Positions 16,370-25,946 of a stretch of 64,000 nt of DNA are shown here, piece by piece; position 1 is the first letter of the stretch, and every line of letters begins with the position of its first letter. The translations under genes were made by a program, and so were the position numbers. The notes under the pieces were generated by a model. The model saw nothing but the letters and a program-made list of their open reading frames with translations, was not told where the DNA came from and did no database searches. This DNA is from Saccharopolyspora phatthalungensis (lineage in GTDB: Bacteria; Actinomycetota; Actinomycetes; Mycobacteriales; Pseudonocardiaceae): NCBI RefSeq assembly GCF_014203395.1, contig NZ_JACHIW010000001.1:434001-498000 (forward strand), given 5' to 3'.

Positions 16370-18950
16370 CCGGCCGCGACCTCCACCGCGCCCACTCGGG
16401 GAGCAGCTTCCGCCCGCCGGGCTCACCCTCGATCTCCTTGATCAGCAGTTCGAGCTGTCGGCGGATGCCGTTGAGCGCGGCTTGTGCGGAACCGACGCCG
16501 CCCATCTCGCGGTCGCGCTGCGCGGCGAGCCGCGCGATCTCGACGGCCATGCGCACCTGCGGAAATACCGCTGCGGGAAGCTCGGCCGCGGCCTGGACGG
16601 GGTTGACGCCGCCGATACCGTCGCCGGACATGAGCCTGGCCGCGAGTTGCCGGACCGGCCTGAGATCCCGCACACCGGCGCGGTGTAGTGCGGCGGTGAC
16701 CGCCGTGAGGCATTCGGCCCACTCGGCGACGCTCGGCCGCCACCGCGCCTGCTGCAGAACGCCGACCATGTCCTTCATCGGATACCCGGCCTGGATGAGG
16801 TCGGCGATCAACTGCGCTACGTAGGTCGGAGAGGAGCGGTCGGTCAGGTGCCTTAGTCGGCTCATCACGACGTACTGCCGCAACCTCGGATCCTGCTCCA
16901 GCCACGGCAGCCAGCGTTCGAGTTCCGGCACGGTGTCCAGCATGCTGGGCCGTGCCAGGACCTCGTCGCCGAGCACGGTGATGAGCTGCCTGGACTCGAT
17001 CGGTGGTCGGCCGGCCAGGTTGGCCAGCCGCCAGAGGACGTCCAGGATTACCACGAAGCCCCCGTGGTCGTCGGACCAGCCGGGATCAAGGCGTGCGGCC
17101 ACCGTGTCGACGAGCGTTTCCTGTTGGGCGGTGGACAGCTCGGCCTCCTCGGCGGAGCGCACCAGGGCGTCCCGGTAGGTCGACCCGCACCGCAGGCTTT
17201 GGCGCGGTCGCCTGGCCGAGCAGCAGAGCATGAAGTCGATCCTGGCCTGCTGCCGTTGGTCGTCCGGGCTGAGCCGGCCGAGCACCCCGATCCAGCCGGG
17301 TACCCGGCCCGTCGCCAGCCGCTCGCGCAGCCACGGCAGCACCGTGTCGAGCAGCCTTTCCAAATAGGACGGTCGGCGATCATGGGTGAGACGCACCAAG
17401 TCCCCGACGATGTCGGGGTCGACCCGATCAAGACCGTCGAGCTCGTCCCGGCTGATGTCATGGGGACCACCGGACAGTGCCAGCCGGTACGGCGTGCTGA
17501 TCCGCATCCACGGCGACCGGGCACCGGCGACGTCGAGCCGCTCGACCCAGTCCCCCGTCAAGTCGTTGTTCGCGGCCAGCAACTCGCGGAGCATCGCGAC
17601 CGACAGCGTTTCCGAATTGGCGACCACCGGAGCGAGGGTCGCGGCCCAGCCGTCGTCTCCGGAGAGCCGGACCGCGATCGCGGCGGCCGTCCTGGCCTTG
17701 GCGGACCGTTGCCACTCCGGCACGTTCGTCGGGTCGAGCGCGCGAGCGAAGGTGCGCTCGGCGCCGATCCGCCAGGCCACGCGGGCGAGGTCGACGGACT
17801 CGTCGATCGTGGCCGATGTGTCGCCGAGTTGCCGCCGCACCGCCACGCACAGCGCGTCGTCGAGTCGAGTGTCCACTGCGGACGGCCAGTGTCGTGCCAG
17901 CAGTCCCGCATCGGCGATCACCTCGGCCGGTGTCGCGGCGTACAGGTAGGCGGTGAGCACCTCCGCCCGGTTGGCCGCGGATAGCACGCCGAACTGCTCC
18001 CTGGCATCGAGCCTGCGCAGCAGCGCCGGGGACAGCGCCCCGGCCCTGGCCGCGCGCAGGGCCGAGACCGTGAGATCGAGTTCCTCCAGGGCGATCTGGG
18101 CGCCGGCCACGTCGCGCTCCCTGATCTCGCCGGACATCGCGAGGTGGCGGCTGACCTTGTCGACGCCGTGCTTGTCGCACAGCTCCAGCAGCGCGCGCCG
18201 GTAACTTACGGCGCCGTCGGAAAGCTCGCCGTCGCTGATCATCCGCGACCGCAGGTCCACCGCAAGATCGATGTCGCGAGCACGGTGCGCGAAGGTCAAC
18301 CGAAGTTGGTGGTTCGAGCCGAAATCGGCCCAGCAGCTCACCCGCAGCCACGCCTTCGCCCCGGCGGGCAGCAGACTGCTGATGGCGTCCAGCACGGCCA
18401 ACCGGTCTTCCAGGTCGGTGTCACCGCCGAGCAGTGCCACTGGCCCCGTGAAGAGCCGTGCGGCGGCTGCCGCGGCCAGTTCGAGATCGATACCGCCTGG
18501 CCAGTCACGCGGCGGCGGGGCGGCGGGCAGCGCGATCCGCACCGGATCGCCGGTGCCGGCTCCGGTCTCCCAGGCAAGCTCGACGTCGCGAACCGCCGTG
18601 TACAGCGTCGAGAAGGTCAGCCCGGCCGCGAGAAAGTCGTCGAGGGAAACGCAGAAGTACCTGGTGAACGCGATCGGCCGGTTGGTGGCGTCGGAATGTC
18701 TCGTCCATTCCCGGATGGCGATACCGATGTAGGTGGTTCCCCGGATGGCGGACGGCGTGAACCACACCCACGGCAGGCCCGATGCCCCGGTCTCGTGCGG
18801 CAGTGGCGAGTTGCCGGGACTGAACCGGAACACGATCTCCTGGAACTGCCGCGCGGTGAACGGCTCGCTGCTCGACGCGAGCAGCCGGTAGTCGTCGTAT
18901 GTGCCGGGCTGCTTGCCGACCAGCGCCCAGCCAGCGGTGATAACTGTCAT
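16338..18950 (-). CDS. GTPase-associated protein with GAP1-N2-like domain
   Basis: 870 residues. The start at 18950 lies two bases after the stop of the GTPase gene. The N-terminal third (WALVGKQPGTYDDYRLLASS, FTRYFCVSLDDFLAAGLTFS, WTRHSDATNRPIAFTRYF) has the look of the GAP1-N2 domain, defined as a partner of bacterial conflict-system GTPases. The middle and C-terminal parts are long helical repeats (GAP1-M/C-like). No catalytic residues are known for this family. Its position right behind the GTPase fits a dedicated partner, perhaps a sensor that reads the GTP state. The identification rests on my recollection of the family's pattern, so treat it as probable. Confidence 0.7.
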   Translation of the reverse strand: MTVITAGWALVGKQPGTYDDYRLLASSSEPFTARQFQEIVFRFSPGNSPLPHETGASGLPWVWFTPSAIRGTTYIGIAIREWTRHSDATNRPIAFTRYFCVSLDDFLAAGLTFSTLYTAVRDVELAWETGAGTGDPVRIALPAAPPPRDWPGGIDLELAAAAAARLFTGPVALLGGDTDLEDRLAVLDAISSLLPAGAKAWLRVSCWADFGSNHQLRLTFAHRARDIDLAVDLRSRMISDGELSDGAVSYRRALLELCDKHGVDKVSRHLAMSGEIRERDVAGAQIALEELDLTVSALRAARAGALSPALLRRLDAREQFGVLSAANRAEVLTAYLYAATPAEVIADAGLLARHWPSAVDTRLDDALCVAVRRQLGDTSATIDESVDLARVAWRIGAERTFARALDPTNVPEWQRSAKARTAAAIAVRLSGDDGWAATLAPVVANSETLSVAMLRELLAANNDLTGDWVERLDVAGARSPWMRISTPYRLALSGGPHDISRDELDGLDRVDPDIVGDLVRLTHDRRPSYLERLLDTVLPWLRERLATGRVPGWIGVLGRLSPDDQRQQARIDFMLCCSARRPRQSLRCGSTYRDALVRSAEEAELSTAQQETLVDTVAARLDPGWSDDHGGFVVILDVLWRLANLAGRPPIESRQLITVLGDEVLARPSMLDTVPELERWLPWLEQDPRLRQYVVMSRLRHLTDRSSPTYVAQLIADLIQAGYPMKDMVGVLQQARWRPSVAEWAECLTAVTAALHRAGVRDLRPVRQLAARLMSGDGIGGVNPVQAAAELPAAVFPQVRMAVEIARLAAQRDREMGGVGSAQAALNGIRRQLELLIKEIEGEPGGRKLLPEWARWRSRPDDGRYRHDQR

Positions 18951-18952
18951 GG

Positions 18953-20011
18953 TCAGCCCGCGTCGGTAATGCTCTGGTGCAGCCACAGCAGCGGCTCCAG
19001 CACGTTGATCGGATAAAGTTTCCCCTTGATCTTGAAGTCGCTGGGCCCCGGCCCGACCCGTTCCACGTTCAGGAAGTCGTACTGCCGGAACCGGTTGTCG
19101 GTCACGTGGAAACCGATCGACGACGTGACGAAATAGTCGATCGTGTTGAAGTACTGCCGCAGCCCGCGCTCGACCAGATCGGCGTTGCTGAGGGGGTCGT
19201 CGCAGAGCTTCTGGAAGAACTGACCGGCCAGGTCATTGGGCACCATCGGCAGAAACGGGCGCTGCTGCTCGTAGGCGAGATAACCGCGCAACCGGGCCTG
19301 GTGGTAGATGTTGGGTTGATCGAACTTGGTCACGCACACGGCGACGTGCTGCGGCAGCTTAGTGCCGGCGAAGGTGTCCTGCCCCATGATGCGGCCGGCC
19401 AGCTTCTCCAGGACCGGGTGGAAAAACCGCCAGGCATCCCCCTCCCGGGTCTCCCGCTCCGGATCGAAGAGGTAGACGATGCCGTGGCAGGACTGCAAGT
19501 GATCAAGCAAGCGCTCGTCCGCGTCGGCGGATGCGTCGGAACCGAGAAACGGGTCGTCCCGATCGTCCCCGCCGACCGAGAACGACGAATCCTCGACCGT
19601 GTCGCCGGCGCGCCCGAGCGGGCGGCCGTCCTGGTCGCCGTACATGCCGCCGGGCACGTCAAGCACGTCCAGCTCGAAGACCACACGTTCGCTCGCGACC
19701 GTCCGCCTGCCCAGCCGGTTGCGCCGCTCGACCTGCTTCCTGCCGGTGAACCGGAAGATCATGCTCTGCTGGTCGGCGGTCGCGACCGGAAAGACCTTCG
19801 CCGTGGTCAGCTGATACATCGAATCCTGGAGGAAGTTCGCCGATGCGTCGTCGGCGCCGTTCATGATCCAGTTCATCTGCTCGCCCGACTTCAAGGTGGT
19901 CGCGATTTTGAGCGCGGCAAGGAAAGTCGTCTTGCCGCTGCCCGGTGGCCCCCACAGGCCGATTCGCAACTGGGTCGGCGGCGCGGGTCGTGGTCGCGCT
20001 GGTTGGGTCAC
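18953..20011 (-). CDS. P-loop GTPase of a conflict system (double-GTPase-like)
   Basis: 352 residues from a GTG at 20011 overlapping the previous stop (GTGA). G1 is GPPGSGKT at 21-28, G3 is DVPG at 118-121, and G4 is TKFD at 228-231 in VAVCVTKFD. An acidic insert (DDRDDPFLGSDASADADE) follows G3. The order and spacing fit a TRAFAC-type GTPase, most like the DO-GTPase families found beside GAP1 genes. TKFD in place of NKxD is common in this branch. It probably acts as the switch that couples detection to the downstream proteins (inference). Confidence 0.75.
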   Translation of the reverse strand: MTQPARPRPAPPTQLRIGLWGPPGSGKTTFLAALKIATTLKSGEQMNWIMNGADDASANFLQDSMYQLTTAKVFPVATADQQSMIFRFTGRKQVERRNRLGRRTVASERVVFELDVLDVPGGMYGDQDGRPLGRAGDTVEDSSFSVGGDDRDDPFLGSDASADADERLLDHLQSCHGIVYLFDPERETREGDAWRFFHPVLEKLAGRIMGQDTFAGTKLPQHVAVCVTKFDQPNIYHQARLRGYLAYEQQRPFLPMVPNDLAGQFFQKLCDDPLSNADLVERGLRQYFNTIDYFVTSSIGFHVTDNRFRQYDFLNVERVGPGPSDFKIKGKLYPINVLEPLLWLHQSITDAG

Positions 20012-21840
20012 TGGGCATCCTCCTGGGTCCAGGCGGCGAGGGGAAACAGCAGCGGTGCCGGGCGGCTGGTCGCGCCGAGCAGGCGGGCGTTGTTGGCGAC
20101 CAGCTCCGGCTCGGTGCCGGTGAGCAACATCCGCTTCTTGGGATGGCTGAGCCTGAGCCAGTCGCGGAGGGCCTGCCGACTGTCCTGGTTCTGCTTGTCG
20201 TACCGCGACGGCCGGTCCCACACGGCGACGTGGTGCACATCGTCGCGCTCAAGCCGTCGCAACTGCTTTTGCCAGTCGATGCCGTTGGGGCATCTCGGCA
20301 CGCTGGCGTCCTTGATGGGAAACGGCGGGCGGGCGCCGACCAGCACGAACCGGCGGGCCGCAGGTCTGGCCCGCCAGCCTTGAGCGGCCCGGAGCGCGTC
20401 CTCGACCGGCGCGGCGAGCGGCTCGATCATCGGCGAGGCCACCAGGCCGGCGGCGAACTCGCGCCCGGCCGCCGGTGTTCCGAACCCGGAAACGTCCAGC
20501 ACATTGCGCCGGCCACGCACGTGGTCGTGGTATCCGACGACGCAGACCCGCACGGCAGCGGCTTCGGGGTGCCTTTCCTCGACGAGCCGGATGACCTCGA
20601 CGATCAGGTCACGCCGTCGGCCCACCTCCGTTGCCGAGCCACCGAGCTCGATGCCGAACACAACGTCCATGTCGTCCGTGCCGGGTTGGTACGTAACGGG
20701 AATCTCGTCGAGCGGGGTTGGCCAGGCAGCCGCGGTTTCCGGGTCCCGGTCGGCGTTCGCGGGACTGCCCAGCCGCACCCGGCCCGGGCCATCCAACCGG
20801 AACCGCAGCGCATGGCGCTGCCCGGCGGCCAGTTCGCACCGGAGGACCTCGACCGGTCGGCACTGCCGGGGCGGGATTCCGTCCGGCCCGGCGACCACGG
20901 CCACCACCACGGGTTGCCGCCCGGTCGCCGGCGCGACGACCGGCACGGTGACCTCCGGGCCCGATTCCGCCGTGGTGCCAGCGGGAAACAGCGTCTTCGA
21001 CACCGGGCGGGTCGCGCCTCGTCCGTCCGCCTCGATCAGCACCAGCCGGTAGTCGTGGCGCAGTGGGGCGAATCCGGTCACCGCGCCGAGCTCCGGTCCA
21101 TCCGCGCGGATCAGGCGGGTCGGCAGGTCAAGCAGTCGGTCCGGGATCGCCCATCCGCCGAGCCGGTGCACCACCAGCACCTCGTCGGCGCCTTCGGTTG
21201 CCCCGGCCAACTGGCGAAGGACCTGCCGACCGGTGGCGATCTCGGCGTCGGAGATCACCGCCGTGCCGTGGACGCCTGCCCCGCCGGCCATTACCAGCCG
21301 ACGTTCGCCGTCGTCATCGGGCAGCGACGGCAACAGATCCGGCCACGACCGCAGCCGGACCGGTCCCACCGGTTGCGGAACACCGAGCTCGTCGGTGCGC
21401 AGCCGGACCGCGGCAATCCCGTTGACCCGCACATCGACGACGTCGAGGACGCGGGGCTGATCGTCCTCCGATGTGCCGACCAGTCGCGCCAGCGCGGGCC
21501 GGACCGCCTCGGACATCGAAATCGCGGCGACCCTCGGCACGCTTTCGCGGGCCGCCACGAGTTCGGCCGGGTCCGGGCACCCACCTCGCGCGAGGGCGGC
21601 GAGCCGGTCGAAGATCGCCGGGTCCCCGGCGTCGGGATAACCGGCGGCTAGTGCGGCGGCGGCCAGGTCGAACCGCCGCCGTGCCGAGGCCAGTCTTTCG
21701 CCGAACGCGCGCCGATCCGCCTCGGTGGCCGGGCCCAGCCACGGCCCCGCCTCCAGCACCCAGCCGCATCGGGAGCAGACCGGCTCGTCCGGCGCAGCCG
21801 AGCAGACCGGGCAGGCGAGCTGGCTCTCGGCGGCGATCAT
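20008..21840 (-). CDS. zinc-ribbon protein with vWA-like C-terminal domain
   Basis: 610 residues; ATG at 21840 overlaps the AAA+ stop (ATGA). Residues 10-27 form a zinc ribbon, CPVCSAAPDEPVCSRCGW (two CxxC pairs). A long beta-rich middle follows. Near residue 390 a vWA-like domain begins, DMDVVFGIELGGSATEV, then VCVVGYHDHVRG and ARRFVLVGARPPFP. The metal-ion site reads E-x-G-x-S instead of D-x-S-x-S, so metal-dependent binding is in doubt. AAA+ and vWA proteins often work as a pair; here the genes overlap. This suggests an adaptor between ATPase and GTPase. Confidence 0.7.
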   Translation of the reverse strand: MIAAESQLACPVCSAAPDEPVCSRCGWVLEAGPWLGPATEADRRAFGERLASARRRFDLAAAALAAGYPDAGDPAIFDRLAALARGGCPDPAELVAARESVPRVAAISMSEAVRPALARLVGTSEDDQPRVLDVVDVRVNGIAAVRLRTDELGVPQPVGPVRLRSWPDLLPSLPDDDGERRLVMAGGAGVHGTAVISDAEIATGRQVLRQLAGATEGADEVLVVHRLGGWAIPDRLLDLPTRLIRADGPELGAVTGFAPLRHDYRLVLIEADGRGATRPVSKTLFPAGTTAESGPEVTVPVVAPATGRQPVVVAVVAGPDGIPPRQCRPVEVLRCELAAGQRHALRFRLDGPGRVRLGSPANADRDPETAAAWPTPLDEIPVTYQPGTDDMDVVFGIELGGSATEVGRRRDLIVEVIRLVEERHPEAAAVRVCVVGYHDHVRGRRNVLDVSGFGTPAAGREFAAGLVASPMIEPLAAPVEDALRAAQGWRARPAARRFVLVGARPPFPIKDASVPRCPNGIDWQKQLRRLERDDVHHVAVWDRPSRYDKQNQDSRQALRDWLRLSHPKKRMLLTGTEPELVANNARLLGATSRPAPLLFPLAAWTQEDAQ

Positions 21841-24473
21841 CGCGTGCGCCCCGGATCCGGTACGTCGATGGACGTGATCAGCATGGCGTTGGCCGCACGC
21901 TCGGCCTCCGGAAGCCGGAGCACGCGCTGGGCAAGCCGGCTCTCGATCACCCCGAACAGGTTCTTCACGGTCCTGCCATTGGCAAACCGCTCGCCCCGCT
22001 GCTGCAATCCATCCCGATCGGCCTCCAACCAGCGCACCACCTTGGCCGAAACCCCTTGCCCCAGTTGGAACCCCTCGCTTTCGGCCAATCGCTCGAAAAT
22101 CAGCCGCAGCTCCGGCACCGAATAATCCTCGAACACCAAGTGCTGCTCGAACCGGGACGCCAGCCCCGGGTTGCTCCGCAGGAATGCCGCCATCTCCTCC
22201 GGATAACCGGCCACGATCACTACCAGCCTGCCGCGCCAATCCACCATCAGGGTCAGCAGTTCGGTGATCGCCTCCGGCCCGAAGTCGTTGGAGACGCCGC
22301 CACGCAGCGCGTACGCCTCGTCGATCAGCAGCACGCCGTCCAGCGCCTCCATCACCTTTTCCCTGGTCTTCTCCGCGGTCTGGCCGACGTATCCGGCGAC
22401 GAGGTCGGCCCTGGTCGCCGTTACGACGTGTCCGGAGTGAAGCAGGCCCAACGCGACGAACACCCGCCCCATCAGCCCGGCCACGGTTGTCTTGCCCGTG
22501 CCAGGCGAACCCGTGAACACCATATGGGGAGCGAGGGCGATGCTGGGCCGATTCGGTTGTAGTCGCCGCAATTCGAGTACCGCGGCGATCCGCCGAATGG
22601 AGTCCTTGACGGCCCCGAGACCGACCAGTTCGTCGAGTTCGGCCAGCACCTCGTCCAACGGCGCCGGATCGCCCAGCAGCGGCCGGTACCGCTGCGGGAT
22701 GTCGTCCTCGGTCGCCTCGTCGACCGGACCGCCCCGGACCGGTCGCGTCCGCTGCGCCCATTCCCTTTTGATCTGCGTGGCCAGTTCCCGCATGGTACGT
22801 GCGTTGCCGAAGGTTTCCGGGTCGCGGGTTCGATAAAGCTCCGAGGTGATCGTGCGCAGGGCAGCGGAGAGGCCGGCGCACCAGGTCAGGCCGAGTTCGG
22901 TGAGCTGTCGCAACAGGATCGCGTGCAGCTCCGCCGGCGAGTAATCCGGGAAATCCAGCCGGTTTCCCGCCGGGAACCGGCTGGCCAGACCGGGATTGGC
23001 GGCGAAGAACTCCTCGATCTTGTCCGGGTAACCGGCGATGATCACCACCAACCGGTCCCGGTGGTTCTCCATTTCCGAGAGCAGCAGGTCGATGGCTTCG
23101 CCGCCGTGACCGTCGCGCTGGTCACTGAGCCGATACGCCTCGTCGATGAACAGCACCCCGTCCAGCGCCTGCCGAACCAGCGCGCCGGTGAGCCGCGACG
23201 TTTCGCCGACATAAGGCGAAACCAGGTCCTCGACCGAGGCGTCCACCAGGTGACCGCGGCGCAACAACCCGAGATCCCGGTAGAACTCGCCGATCATGCC
23301 CGCCACCATCGTCTTGCCGGTGCCCGGATTGCCGGTGAAGACCAGATGCATCGCCGTCGGCTCGGCATCGGCACCCCGGCCCAACTCGCGCAGGGCCGCA
23401 TCGGCTTCTAGCGCGTGCCGGTGCGCGACCAAAAAGTCCTTCACCTGGCGCAGCCCGGTCATCGAGTCCAACCGCCGCCATAGATCACGGCTGTCCAGAA
23501 CCGGGACCTCGGCGAGGCCCAGTTCGCGCAACGCCTCGACCGACAACGTCCGCCGTTCGGCCATCGACCGCAGTTCCGGTAGCCAGGTGCGCACTCCGAC
23601 CCGCTGGGCGGCCATGACCCGCGTGATGTGCGGCAGCGCGTTCCAGTCCTCGATCCGCAGCCCGTTGCGCAGCCGGACCAACTGGATTAGCCGGGACAGC
23701 TCCGGCTCGTCCGGGGTGCCGATCCGGGTGACGGTTGGCGCGGCGCGACGCACGGCCAGCGCCTCCAGCCGACTGCTCAGTTGCGGCAGGTAGTCGAGGC
23801 CGCGGACGAACTCCACCACGTCGGCGAACTCCGCCTGGCTGAACAGCAGCACGCAGGTGTTGCCCGCGCCGATCTGACCGGCGCTCCACCGGCCGATCAT
23901 CTCGGCGAACGAGCGGCGCATGTCCATCTGCATGTTGCGCAGCAGGGTGTCCGCGGCCGGTACCACGACCGCCGTGCGCACCGATTCCTGGACCATCAGC
24001 GAATCCAGCATCATCATCCGCTGCGGGTCCGATGCGGCCGGCGGCTGGGTGCGCGGCCCGAAATCGGTGCCACCCGCGGACGACCGCGCCGCCGCACCTT
24101 GCCGCGCCGGATCCGCCAGCACCATCCGGTCGCCGAGGGGCCCGGTGAAATGGCGCATGGTCCGGGACCGGCGGGGAGCGGCCCGCTCACCGGTGCGCCT
24201 GGTCAGCTCCCGCGAGTGCCGGTCACGAAAGTAGACCGCTTCCCGGAAACTGCTGAACACGATCCGCTCGTAGCCGGCGTCGTGCAGGATCTCCCACAGC
24301 ATCTCCTCGGCACCGCGCACCCGCAGGTCGGCCCCGACGAGCTGGTCGTCCGCGCCCGCGCCATGCACGACCCAAATGGGCTCGCCCAGCCTTGGTCGCC
24401 GTGCCCCGGTGAGACGTTCCGGAACCGCCATCGGCACCGGAAACCGCGGCCGGTCCCTGGAATCCGCTGTCAC
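21837..24473 (-). CDS. double AAA+ ATPase (CbxX/CfqX-like) with N-terminal degenerate domain
   Basis: 878 residues from a GTG at 24473. AAA1 has Walker A GNPGTGKT at 381-388 and Walker B LFIDEAY near 441-447; AAA2 has GSPGTGKT at 655-662 and LLIDEAY near 715-721. Both have AGYPDK/AGYPEE and NPGLASRF (sensor and arginine finger) like CbxX, SpoVK and EccA. The first 310 residues (EPIWVVHGAGADDQLVG, YERIVFSSFREAVYFRD) lack a P-loop and may be a decayed third domain. The protein should form a hexameric remodelling motor. It lies 13 bases after the coiled-coil gene and overlaps the zinc-ribbon gene. Confidence 0.85.
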   Translation of the reverse strand: MTADSRDRPRFPVPMAVPERLTGARRPRLGEPIWVVHGAGADDQLVGADLRVRGAEEMLWEILHDAGYERIVFSSFREAVYFRDRHSRELTRRTGERAAPRRSRTMRHFTGPLGDRMVLADPARQGAAARSSAGGTDFGPRTQPPAASDPQRMMMLDSLMVQESVRTAVVVPAADTLLRNMQMDMRRSFAEMIGRWSAGQIGAGNTCVLLFSQAEFADVVEFVRGLDYLPQLSSRLEALAVRRAAPTVTRIGTPDEPELSRLIQLVRLRNGLRIEDWNALPHITRVMAAQRVGVRTWLPELRSMAERRTLSVEALRELGLAEVPVLDSRDLWRRLDSMTGLRQVKDFLVAHRHALEADAALRELGRGADAEPTAMHLVFTGNPGTGKTMVAGMIGEFYRDLGLLRRGHLVDASVEDLVSPYVGETSRLTGALVRQALDGVLFIDEAYRLSDQRDGHGGEAIDLLLSEMENHRDRLVVIIAGYPDKIEEFFAANPGLASRFPAGNRLDFPDYSPAELHAILLRQLTELGLTWCAGLSAALRTITSELYRTRDPETFGNARTMRELATQIKREWAQRTRPVRGGPVDEATEDDIPQRYRPLLGDPAPLDEVLAELDELVGLGAVKDSIRRIAAVLELRRLQPNRPSIALAPHMVFTGSPGTGKTTVAGLMGRVFVALGLLHSGHVVTATRADLVAGYVGQTAEKTREKVMEALDGVLLIDEAYALRGGVSNDFGPEAITELLTLMVDWRGRLVVIVAGYPEEMAAFLRSNPGLASRFEQHLVFEDYSVPELRLIFERLAESEGFQLGQGVSAKVVRWLEADRDGLQQRGERFANGRTVKNLFGVIESRLAQRVLRLPEAERAANAMLITSIDVPDPGRTR

Positions 24474-24486
24474 CTCCCGCTCCCGG

Positions 24487-25872
24487 TCAGGACGGGTTGG
24501 TGGGCTGGGCCGGATCGGCGGCCGGGCCCGCCTTGGTGGGTGCCAGCACGCGGGCCCTGACGTCACGCGCGTTCTCGTCCGGTTCGGCGGTTTCCTCCTG
24601 CGCCGCACCGAGATTGAGGCCGCTGTGCGCGTAGACGCTGGCGCGGATCGAGGCCGTGCGCGCCGTGCGCTCGGACTCAGCAGCGCCGTCGGCGTCGAAG
24701 TTGTGCAGCCGGACCGTCGGCGGCTGATCCTCGGGACTGGGCTCGACCTCGATCACGATCTCGCTGCCGCTGGCGTGGTGGACCGTCTTGGCCAGGAAGG
24801 TCTCGCGCTGGTCGCCGGTGACATAACCGGAGTCGGTCACCTCGTAGTAGTGGTGTTCGTCGAGGGCGGTTGCGATCATGTCGGCGAGGTTGGTCCGCAG
24901 CTGGGAAGCCTGGATGGCGGTGACCGCCTGCCCGACCACCGACTCCAGGCGCTTTTCGGACTCCGGGGCCGTTTCCGTCACGATGCGCAGCAGTGATTCG
25001 GTGGCGAGGGGATCCTCGTCGTCGCGAACCTGGGCGAGCAGCGTGGCCACCTCCTTGCTGAGCCGGGACAGCGCGCCCCGGGACCAGTAGTCGACGCTCG
25101 GCGCGCTGTCCGGCCCGCCGGGGCCGAACCGTTCGGAGACGTCGATCGTGGCGTTCTGGGCGAACAGTTCCTGTAGCTTCACCAGTTCGCGCTCGGCGGC
25201 GATTCGGCAGGCCCGCCATTCCTGGTCCAGATGCTCCAGTTCGAGGAGCAGTTCGCTCGCGGACTGGCACAGCTCCTGCGCGCCGCTGAGCGCATAGGCG
25301 CCCACCCCATCCGAGACGTTGCCGCGAACCGTGGCCAGTCGCTCGTCCAGCCTGGCGACCCGGCCGGGCAGGTACCGCTCGTGCGGGAACTTCCGCACCT
25401 GCTCCAGCAGAACTTCGGCATCGGCAAGGTATTCGCCGGTCAGTCGCGCCGCCGTGGCCTGGTCGCCGCGCAGTCGGGCCACCGCGCCGTCGATCTCGGC
25501 CAACCGCCGGTTCCGGTCCTCGCGCTCCTGGTCGATCAACCGTCGCAGGCTTTCCCGCTGAGTGCGCAGCGCTTCCGCGGTCTCGAAGCGCAGCTGCCGG
25601 CCTTGCTCGGTCATCTCCTGCCGGAGCCGGTCGGTGCTGGCACGCAACTGCTCGGCGGTCCGCCGCTCGAACTTCTGGGTGCGCTCGCTCAGTCGGCCCA
25701 TCTCCGCTTGGAAACCGGCCTGCCGGGACTCGACCTCGTTCATCGAGCGCTCCAGGTCGCGCTGTGTCTGTTCCTCGACTCGCTGGATCAGCTTCGGCAG
25801 GTCGCGCTGGATTTCGGCGAGTTGGGCCGCCTGCCGGCGAAGGTCGTTCCACTCGGCCTGGTCGACGTACAT
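24487..25872 (-). CDS. long coiled-coil protein of the conflict cluster
   Basis: 461 residues from the ATG at 25872 behind AGGAA. The first 180 residues are unbroken heptads rich in Glu, Arg and Gln (IQRVEEQTQRDLERSMNEVE, LRQEMTEQGRQLRFETAEAL). A helical middle follows; near residue 370 a small beta domain occurs (HHYYEVTDSGYVTGDQRETF, EIVIEVEPS), then a disordered acidic and Pro-rich tail. No catalytic motif. It stands between the CHAT effector and the AAA+ motor, so it may be a scaffold or the motor's client. This kind of protein is poorly conserved and has no family name that I know. Confidence 0.6.
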   Translation of the reverse strand: MYVDQAEWNDLRRQAAQLAEIQRDLPKLIQRVEEQTQRDLERSMNEVESRQAGFQAEMGRLSERTQKFERRTAEQLRASTDRLRQEMTEQGRQLRFETAEALRTQRESLRRLIDQEREDRNRRLAEIDGAVARLRGDQATAARLTGEYLADAEVLLEQVRKFPHERYLPGRVARLDERLATVRGNVSDGVGAYALSGAQELCQSASELLLELEHLDQEWRACRIAAERELVKLQELFAQNATIDVSERFGPGGPDSAPSVDYWSRGALSRLSKEVATLLAQVRDDEDPLATESLLRIVTETAPESEKRLESVVGQAVTAIQASQLRTNLADMIATALDEHHYYEVTDSGYVTGDQRETFLAKTVHHASGSEIVIEVEPSPEDQPPTVRLHNFDADGAAESERTARTASIRASVYAHSGLNLGAAQEETAEPDENARDVRARVLAPTKAGPAADPAQPTNPS

Positions 25873-25946
25873 CCGCTTCCTACCACTCACGACAACACCA
25901 CATCGTTTCTCCCGGGTAGATCGCATGGGCTCCGGACGGCACGGCG

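Noticed and set aside
19945..21651. 568-codon plus-strand frame opposite the zinc-ribbon/vWA gene
   Set aside because: The minus frame has a start and stop overlapping both neighbours and a zinc ribbon; the plus frame has none of these.
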